Assembly (NCBI RefSeq): GCF_003259905.1
Contig: NZ_QLMG01000020.1
Span: 1-64,000, forward strand
Direction of reading: 5' to 3'
DNA from: Salipiger aestuarii
GTDB lineage: Bacteria; Pseudomonadota; Alphaproteobacteria; Rhodobacterales; Rhodobacteraceae
Length of the DNA stretch: 64,000 nucleotides
The first letter of the stretch is position 1. Every line of letters starts with the position of its first letter. The notes beneath the pieces are model-generated. The model saw only the letters and a list, made by a program, of their open reading frames with translations, ran no database searches and was not told the DNA's origin. A program made the translations under genes and the position numbers. Positions 58,390 to 64,000 of this stretch are shown piece by piece.

Positions 58390-59640
58390 ATGCAGTTCAA
58401 CGGCTTGCGCCTGCTTTGGGAAGGGTTGACCGGCCACAAGGGCTGGGGGCCTTTGTGGCGCGACCCGGATCCGAAGCCCGAGTATGACATCCTCGTCGTG
58501 GGCGGCGGCGGGCACGGGCTTGCCACCGCCTATTACCTTGCCAGCATCTTTGGTCAGGCGCGGGTGGCGGTGCTGGAAAAGGGCTGGTTGGGGTCGGGCA
58601 ACATCGGGCGCAACACCACGATCATCCGGTCGAACTATCTGCTGCCGGGCAACGAGCCGTTCTACGAGTTTTCCATGAAGCTGTGGGAAGGGCTGGAGCA
58701 GGAATTCAACTTCAACGCCATGGTCAGCCAGCGCGGCATCCTGAATCTGTGCCACAGCGACGGGCAGCGCGATGCCTTCCGTCGCCGGGGCAATGCGATG
58801 CTGCTGGCGGGGGCCGATGCCGAGCTGTTGGACCGGGACGGCGTGCGGGCGATGTACCCCTACTTGAACTTCGCCAACGCGCGCTTTCCGATCAAGGGCG
58901 GTCTGTTGCAGCGACGGGCGGGCACCGCGCGCCATGACGGGGTGGCGTGGGGCTATGCGCGGGGGGCCGACCGAAAGGGTGTCGACATCATCCAGAATTG
59001 CGAGGTGACCGGCTTTCGCATCGACGGCGGTGCCGTGCGGGGCGTCGAGACCACACGCGGCTATATCGGCGCGAAAAAGGTCGGCGTGGCGGTTGCGGGA
59101 TCGACGGGGCGGGTGATGGCCCATGCGGGGATGCGCCTGCCGATCGAAAGCCATGTGCTGCAGGCGTTCGTGTCCGAAGGGCTCAAGCCGATCATCGACG
59201 GGGTCATCACATTTGGGGCGGGGCATTTCTATGTCAGCCAGTCCGACAAGGGCGGTCTGGTGTTCGGCGGCGACATCGACGGGTACAATTCCTATGCGCA
59301 GCGCGGCAACCTGCCAGCGGTCGAAGACGTCGCCGAATGCGGCATGGCCATTCTGCCGGCGCTGGGCCGTGCCCGCCTGCTGCGCAGCTGGGGCGGCACC
59401 ACGGACATGTCGATGGATGGATCGCCCATTATCGACGCGACGCCGGTGCAGGGGCTCTATCTGAACGCGGGCTGGTGTTACGGCGGGTTCAAGGCGACCC
59501 CGGCATCGGGGTATGCTTTTGCGCATCTGCTGGCCACGGGGCGCCCGCACGACACCGCCACCGCCTTTCGACTCGATCGCTTCGCGCGCGGCTGTCCCAT
59601 CGATGAAAACGGCGCCGGCGCCCAGCCGAACCTGCACTGA
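58390..59640 (+). CDS. mgdA: N-methylglutamate dehydrogenase subunit A (sarcosine oxidase beta-like)
   Basis: A 416-residue FAD-dependent DAO-family subunit homologous to SoxB of heterotetrameric sarcosine oxidase. The FAD-binding site is YDILVVGGGGHGLATAYYLA near residues 32-51. The block WLGSGNIGRNTTIIRSNYL and the C-terminal SMDGSPIIDATPVQGLYLNA, then GWCYGGFKATPASG, are diagnostic. Together with B, C and D it oxidises N-methylglutamate to glutamate and formaldehyde/methylene-THF. It follows the inverted repeat and has a GGAGACC site before the ATG. Confidence 0.92.
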   Translation: MQFNGLRLLWEGLTGHKGWGPLWRDPDPKPEYDILVVGGGGHGLATAYYLASIFGQARVAVLEKGWLGSGNIGRNTTIIRSNYLLPGNEPFYEFSMKLWEGLEQEFNFNAMVSQRGILNLCHSDGQRDAFRRRGNAMLLAGADAELLDRDGVRAMYPYLNFANARFPIKGGLLQRRAGTARHDGVAWGYARGADRKGVDIIQNCEVTGFRIDGGAVRGVETTRGYIGAKKVGVAVAGSTGRVMAHAGMRLPIESHVLQAFVSEGLKPIIDGVITFGAGHFYVSQSDKGGLVFGGDIDGYNSYAQRGNLPAVEDVAECGMAILPALGRARLLRSWGGTTDMSMDGSPIIDATPVQGLYLNAGWCYGGFKATPASGYAFAHLLATGRPHDTATAFRLDRFARGCPIDENGAGAQPNLH

Positions 59641-59647
59641 GGTCGAC

Positions 59648-59917
59648 ATGCTGATCCCCCATCCTCTTCTCGGTCCTCGCGACGCCCAGGAATTCACCTA
59701 TCTGGGCGACGCCGCCTTGCTGAACCGCCCCGAGGGCGGCGATGAGGCGGCGTTCCACGCCTACACCCACCTGCGCGACAATCCGGCGGGGCCGCACCGC
59801 GAGCTGTGGTACCACGAGCAGGGCGACCGGTCCTGGCTTGTGGTCACCCGTGACACGGCGACCCATGAAATCGTTGCCGCCGAACTGGCAATGGACGTCA
59901 AGGGGGCCGCACGATGA
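59648..59917 (+). CDS. mgdB: N-methylglutamate dehydrogenase subunit B (sarcosine oxidase delta-like)
   Basis: An 89-residue SoxD-family subunit: GPRDAQEFTYLGDA, HAYTHLRDNPAGPHRELWYH, then EQGDRSWLVVTRDTATHEI. Classical SoxD proteins begin with a zinc-binding CPYCG-like motif; here the equivalent is MLIPHPLLGPRD with no Cys, so the zinc site is absent. The ATG is 7 nt after mgdA, and its stop overlaps the mgdC start (ATGA). Confidence 0.88.
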   Translation: MLIPHPLLGPRDAQEFTYLGDAALLNRPEGGDEAAFHAYTHLRDNPAGPHRELWYHEQGDRSWLVVTRDTATHEIVAAELAMDVKGAAR

Positions 59918-62841
59918 CGCGCATTCCGGGCGGGCTGGTGGATCGCAGCCGCACGCTGTCCTTTACCTTTGACGGCACGCGATACGAGGGGCATCCCGGC
60001 GACACGCTGGCATCGGCGCTGATGGCGAACGGCGTGCGGCTCGTCGGGCGCAGCTTCAAGTATCATCGCCCGCGCGGGATCTTCAGCGCGGGGTCAGAAG
60101 AACCCAACGCCCTGGTCACCTTGCGCAGCGGTGCGCGCGCCGAACCCAACACCCGCGCCACTTGCGTCGAGCTGTATGACGGGCTGGCGGCCACCAGCCA
60201 GAACCGCTGGCCCTGCCTGGATTTCGACGCGCTGGCGGTAAACGACATCGCGTCGCCGTTCCTGGCCGCCGGGTTCTATTACAAGACCTTCATGTGGCCA
60301 AAGCCGTTCTGGGAAAAGCTGTACGAGCCTCTGATCCGTCGCGCCGCCGGGCTTGGCGCGTTGGGACGCGACCCTGACCCCGACGCTTATGACAAGGGGT
60401 TCCTGCACTGCGATCTGCTGGTGATCGGGGGGGGCGCGGCGGGGCTTGCCGCCGCGCTGACGGCGGGCCGGGCGGGCGCCAGCGTCATCCTCGCGGATGA
60501 GGATTTCCGGCTGGGGGGGCGGCTTTTGATGGAAAGCCACCTTCTGGATGACGGCCCCGCCGCCGCCTGGGTCGCCGCCGCCGAGGCTGACCTCGATACC
60601 ATGCCCAATGTGCGCATCCTGCGCCGCACCACGGTATTCGGCAGCTACGATCACGGCATATTCGGCGCAATCGAACGGGTGGGCGACCACCTGCCGCGCC
60701 CCGAGACCGTGCGCCAGACCCTGTGGCGTATCACCGCCCGGCACAGCATACTGGCGGCGGGCGCGACCGAACGGCACATCCCGTTTGCCGACAACGACCG
60801 CCCCGGCATCCTGCTGGGCGGGGCGTTGCGCGCCTATGTCAATCGCTGGGGCGTGACCCCGCAGGCGCGCGACAGCGACCGCGTCGCCATTTTCACCGAC
60901 AACGACGACGGGCATCGCACCGCGGCAGACCTCGTGGCCAGGGGCGTGCCCGTGCTGGCGGTGATCGACCCGCGCAGAGATGCCCGCCGCTTCGGCGAAT
61001 ACCAGTTGTTCAGCGGCGCGACCGTGACCGGTTCGACCGGGCGTCGCAGTCTGACGTCGATCGAGATCACGCGCGACGGGCGCAGCGACGTGCTGGAATG
61101 CGCGGTGCTTGGCGTGTCAGGCGGGTGGAACCCCAACGTGCATCTGGCCTCGCACCACCGGGGCCGCCCGCAGTGGTCGCAGGCTCATCAGGCGTTCCTG
61201 CCGCCCGCCGATCTGCCGCCCGGTATGGCCGTCGCGGGGGCCGCCGCGGGCCACGGCAGCCCCCACGCGGCGCTGCGCTCGGGGGCGCAAACCGCCGCGC
61301 GGCTGTTGGATTGCAGCGCCGCTCTGCTGCCCCACGCCGAGGATGCGCCGCTTTGCCAACTCCCTTTGTGGCATGTTCCCGGCAGGGGCCGTGCCTGGGT
61401 CGATTTCCAGAGCGACGTTACGGTCAAGGACATCGCGCTGGCCCACCGCGAAAACATGCGCAGCGTCGAACATCTGAAACGCTGGACCACGCTTGGCATG
61501 GCGACGGATCAGGGCAAGACGGCGAATGTCACGGCCCTGGGGGTGATGGCCGAACTGACGGGCGCGAGCGTTGCGCAAACCGGCACCACGGTCTTTCGCC
61601 CGCCCTATACGCCGGTGGCGCTGGCGGCGTTGGGGGGCGGCGACAGCGGCATGACCTTCCGGCCCACGCGTTTGACGCCGACCCATGGCTTTGCGGTCGC
61701 GCACGGGGCGCGCCTTGTCGAGGCGGGCCAGTGGATGCGTGCGCAGATGTTTCCACGCGCGGGCGAAACCCACTGGCGCGACACGGTCGATCGCGAGGTG
61801 ATGGCGGTGCGCGCGGGCGTAGGGCTGTGCGACGTGACCACGCTGGGCAAGATCGACGTGCAGGGTGCGGATGCGGGGGCGTTTCTGGACCGGATCTATT
61901 GCAACGCCATGGCCTCGCTAAGGGTGGGCAAGGTGCGCTATGGGCTGATGCTGCGCGAGGACGGTTTCGCCTATGACGACGGCACCTGCGCGCGGCTGGC
62001 AGACACGCATTACGTCGTGACCACGACCACCGCGAACGCCGGGCTGGTCTATAGCCGGATGGAATTTGCGCGCCAGTGCCTGTGGCCCGATCTGGACGTG
62101 CAGCTGATTTCGACCACCGACGCCTGGGCGCAGATCGCCGTGGCCGGGCCGAAATCCCGCGCACTGCTGGAGCGCGTCGTGGACGGGTTCGACATGTCCA
62201 ACGCGGCGGTCCCGTTCATGTCCTGCGCGGCGCTGACGGTCTGCGGCGGGGTCAGGGCCCGGCTGTTCCGGATCTCGTTCTCGGGCGAGCTGGCCTATGA
62301 AATCGCCGTGCCCGCGCGCTATGGCAATGCGCTGATGGCGCGGCTGGCCGATCTGGGGCAGGACCTGGGGGTGACGCCCTACGGCACCGAGGCGCTGTCG
62401 GTGCTGCGCATCGAAAAGGGCCATGCGGCGGCTGCCGAACTGAACGGGCAGACCACCGCGCAGATGGTGGGGATGGGGCGGATGGTGTCCACCAGGAAGG
62501 ACAGCATCGGCGCGGTGATGTCGCGGCGCAAAGGGCTTGTGTCCGACACCCGGCGGCTTGTCGGTCTGCGCGCCATCGACCCCGCGGCGCGCATTCCGGC
62601 GGGGGCGCATCTGTTCGCGCAGGGGGCGGCGCGCGTCACCGCGACCGATCAGGGTTGGGTGACGTCGGCCTGCTGGTCGCCGCATCTGAAAACCCCCATC
62701 GCGCTGGGGTTTCTGGCCGACGGCGCCGAACGCATGGGCGAGACCATCGTGGCCGCCAACCCGCTGGAAGGCGACGAGGTCACGCTGACCGTGACCTCGC
62801 CCCATTTCATCGACCCCGAAGGAGACCGTCTGCGTGGCTGA
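59914..62841 (+). CDS. mgdC: N-methylglutamate dehydrogenase subunit C (sarcosine oxidase alpha-like)
   Basis: A 975-residue SoxA-type subunit. It has an N-terminal ferredoxin-fold segment (about 10-100, GRSFKYHRPRGIFSAGSEEP) without the cluster cysteines, a dinucleotide-binding domain with LLVIGGGAAGLAAALTAGRA near 168-187, and a C-terminal GcvT-like folate-binding domain (about 595-970; KVRYGLMLREDGFAYDDGT, then SFSGELAYEIAVP). It would pass the oxidised methyl group to tetrahydrofolate. It overlaps mgdB (4 nt) and mgdD (8 nt). Confidence 0.93.
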   Translation: MTRIPGGLVDRSRTLSFTFDGTRYEGHPGDTLASALMANGVRLVGRSFKYHRPRGIFSAGSEEPNALVTLRSGARAEPNTRATCVELYDGLAATSQNRWPCLDFDALAVNDIASPFLAAGFYYKTFMWPKPFWEKLYEPLIRRAAGLGALGRDPDPDAYDKGFLHCDLLVIGGGAAGLAAALTAGRAGASVILADEDFRLGGRLLMESHLLDDGPAAAWVAAAEADLDTMPNVRILRRTTVFGSYDHGIFGAIERVGDHLPRPETVRQTLWRITARHSILAAGATERHIPFADNDRPGILLGGALRAYVNRWGVTPQARDSDRVAIFTDNDDGHRTAADLVARGVPVLAVIDPRRDARRFGEYQLFSGATVTGSTGRRSLTSIEITRDGRSDVLECAVLGVSGGWNPNVHLASHHRGRPQWSQAHQAFLPPADLPPGMAVAGAAAGHGSPHAALRSGAQTAARLLDCSAALLPHAEDAPLCQLPLWHVPGRGRAWVDFQSDVTVKDIALAHRENMRSVEHLKRWTTLGMATDQGKTANVTALGVMAELTGASVAQTGTTVFRPPYTPVALAALGGGDSGMTFRPTRLTPTHGFAVAHGARLVEAGQWMRAQMFPRAGETHWRDTVDREVMAVRAGVGLCDVTTLGKIDVQGADAGAFLDRIYCNAMASLRVGKVRYGLMLREDGFAYDDGTCARLADTHYVVTTTTANAGLVYSRMEFARQCLWPDLDVQLISTTDAWAQIAVAGPKSRALLERVVDGFDMSNAAVPFMSCAALTVCGGVRARLFRISFSGELAYEIAVPARYGNALMARLADLGQDLGVTPYGTEALSVLRIEKGHAAAAELNGQTTAQMVGMGRMVSTRKDSIGAVMSRRKGLVSDTRRLVGLRAIDPAARIPAGAHLFAQGAARVTATDQGWVTSACWSPHLKTPIALGFLADGAERMGETIVAANPLEGDEVTLTVTSPHFIDPEGDRLRG

Positions 62842-63421
62842 CCCAACCCTCGCCGCAACGCCCCGGCTGATCCCCCTGTGCGCGCTTGGCGGCGAAATTC
62901 CGCGCCAGACCAGCTTTGGTGCGCTGACCCTGATCGAACGCCCGGACGTGGCGCTGGCGTCTCTGGCGCCGCGGGGGGGGATGGCCACGCCCGCCCCCTT
63001 CGGGCTGACCCTGCCGCAGCCGGGGCGATGCGCCAGCGCAGGCGACATGACTGCCCTCTGGTCCGGACCGGGACAATGGATGATCGCCGCCGACGGGCAG
63101 GCCGACACCGATTTCGCCGCCGCCGTGCAGGCACAGGCGCCGGGCGCGTCGGTCACCGACCAGACCGATGGCTGGGTGTGGATCGACATCGCCTCCGCCG
63201 CGCGCGGCGCCCCCCTTGACCGGCTGCTGGAAAAGCTGGTGAACCTGCCGCCTGCCGCGCTGCAACCGGGGCGCGCGGCACGCACGGGCTTGCATCACCT
63301 CGGCGTCTTCGTCATGCGTCAGGGCGCCGACCGGCTGGCGGTGCTGGGCATGCGCTCGGCCGCGGGCAGCCTGTGGCACGCCCTGACGCAAGCGGCACAA
63401 AGACTGGAGACGCGCCCATGA
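62834..63421 (+). CDS. mgdD: N-methylglutamate dehydrogenase subunit D (sarcosine oxidase gamma-like)
   Basis: A 195-residue SoxG-family subunit with the pattern SAGDMTALWSGPGQWMIAAD in the middle and TGLHHLGVFVMRQ near the end. It uses a GTG start at 62834 inside the end of mgdC. Its stop overlaps the purU start (ATGA). The gamma subunit probably stabilises the complex. Confidence 0.87.
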   Translation: MADPTLAATPRLIPLCALGGEIPRQTSFGALTLIERPDVALASLAPRGGMATPAPFGLTLPQPGRCASAGDMTALWSGPGQWMIAADGQADTDFAAAVQAQAPGASVTDQTDGWVWIDIASAARGAPLDRLLEKLVNLPPAALQPGRAARTGLHHLGVFVMRQGADRLAVLGMRSAAGSLWHALTQAAQRLETRP

Positions 63422-64000
63422 CCAAATTCGCCCTGACTGTGACCTGCCCCTCGACGCGGGGCATCGTCGCGGCCATCGCCGCGTTCCTGTCGGAGCAAGG
63501 CTGCAACATCACCGACAGCTCGCAGTTCGACGATTTCGAGACGGGTAATTTTTTCATGCGCGTCAGCGTGATTTCGGAAACCGGCACGACGCTGGACGCG
63601 CTGACGGTGCGCTTTGCCGAGACTGCCAAAGCCTTTGGCATGGATTACGAATTCCATGACGAAGCGGTGAAGATGAAGGTCGTCATCATGGTGTCGCGGT
63701 TCGGGCATTGCCTGAACGACCTGCTGTACCGGGTGCGCATCGGCGCATTGCCCATCGACATCGCGGCGGTGATTTCCAACCACATGGATTATCAGAAAGT
63801 CGTGGTGAACCATGACATTCCGTTTCACTGCATTCGCGTGACCAGGGACAACAAGCCCGCGGCCGAAGCACGGATCATGGAGGTGGTCGAGGAAACCGGG
63901 GCCGAGCTGATCGTGCTGGCGCGCTACATGCAGATCCTTTCGGACCGGATGTGCCGGACCATGTCGGGGCGCATCATCAACATCCACCATTCGTTCCTGC
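63418..64000 (+). CDS. purU: Formyltetrahydrofolate deformylase (cut at the right edge)
   Basis: Hydrolyses 10-formyl-THF to formate and THF, releasing the one-carbon units loaded by MgdC and Tdm. The visible 194 residues include an N-terminal ACT domain (TVTCPSTRGIVAAIAAFLSE) and the start of the formyltransferase domain (VVIMVSRFGHCLNDLLYRVR; VLARYMQILSD; GRIINIHHSFL). The catalytic Asp would be just beyond the edge. Coupling to mgdD (4-nt overlap) ties it to the methylamine operon rather than to purine synthesis. Confidence 0.93.
   Translation, partial: MTKFALTVTCPSTRGIVAAIAAFLSEQGCNITDSSQFDDFETGNFFMRVSVISETGTTLDALTVRFAETAKAFGMDYEFHDEAVKMKVVIMVSRFGHCLNDLLYRVRIGALPIDIAAVISNHMDYQKVVVNHDIPFHCIRVTRDNKPAAEARIMEVVEETGAELIVLARYMQILSDRMCRTMSGRIINIHHSFL

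Overview
The window looks like part of a chromosome of a Rhodobacteraceae (roseobacter-type) alphaproteobacterium. The evidence is high GC content, a ChpT phosphotransferase, an HdaA homologue with a clamp-binding motif, an olsB-olsA ornithine-lipid pair, a short (editing-domain-less) ProRS and a complete N-methylglutamate pathway. These assignments come from reading motifs and gene order; no database search was run.

Positions 1-32,000 are mostly housekeeping. An IS481-type transposase remnant sits at the left edge. It is followed by twin tRNA-Asp genes, obgE-proB-proA, chpT divergent from a DUF3553 gene, olsB-olsA, hisF-hisE-thiE, a THUMP-domain RNA methyltransferase, ppx, a flagellin gene, ppk, hdaA, an AI-2E/PerM transporter, proS, glmM-folP and folB, a SleB-like hydrolase, and glyS and ppdK. 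A flagellin gene lies between ppk and ppx, which is unusual. A heavily decayed LLM-class flavin oxidoreductase gene lies at 9.7-10.5 kb.

Positions 32,000-37,400 hold a fasciclin protein, an msrB relic, a J-domain protein, bolA with a 12-bp tandem repeat derived from its own 3' end, a DUF4177 protein and ackA. About 0.7 kb follows with no recognised gene but with nine GTGCCT units.

Positions 37,400-64,000 form a methylated-amine and nitrogen region. An ammonium transporter and a 54-residue membrane peptide (minus strand) face a glutamine-synthetase-like ligase translationally coupled to a cytochrome P450 (plus strand). A minus-strand set (broken class I amidotransferase, MetX-like hydrolase, GMC oxidoreductase) backs onto trimethylamine monooxygenase (tmm). 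Downstream of tmm come TMAO demethylase (tdm), a choline-kinase-like protein and a dimethylglycine-dehydrogenase-like flavoenzyme, all with 1-4 nt overlaps, then an XRE-cupin regulator. After two small unknown genes come mgsABC, gmaS, mgdABCD and purU, which runs off the right edge.

Together these predict trimethylamine -> TMAO -> dimethylamine plus formaldehyde, and methylamine -> gamma-glutamylmethylamide -> N-methylglutamate -> glutamate plus a one-carbon unit on tetrahydrofolate. No dimethylamine monooxygenase (dmm) or TMAO transporter (tmo) gene is visible, so the dimethylamine-to-methylamine step must lie outside the window or be done by an unassigned enzyme here. The most interesting unexplained items are the kinase inside the tmm operon, the ligase-P450 pair, and a repeated 18-bp dyad upstream of amt, the ligase gene and mgsA.
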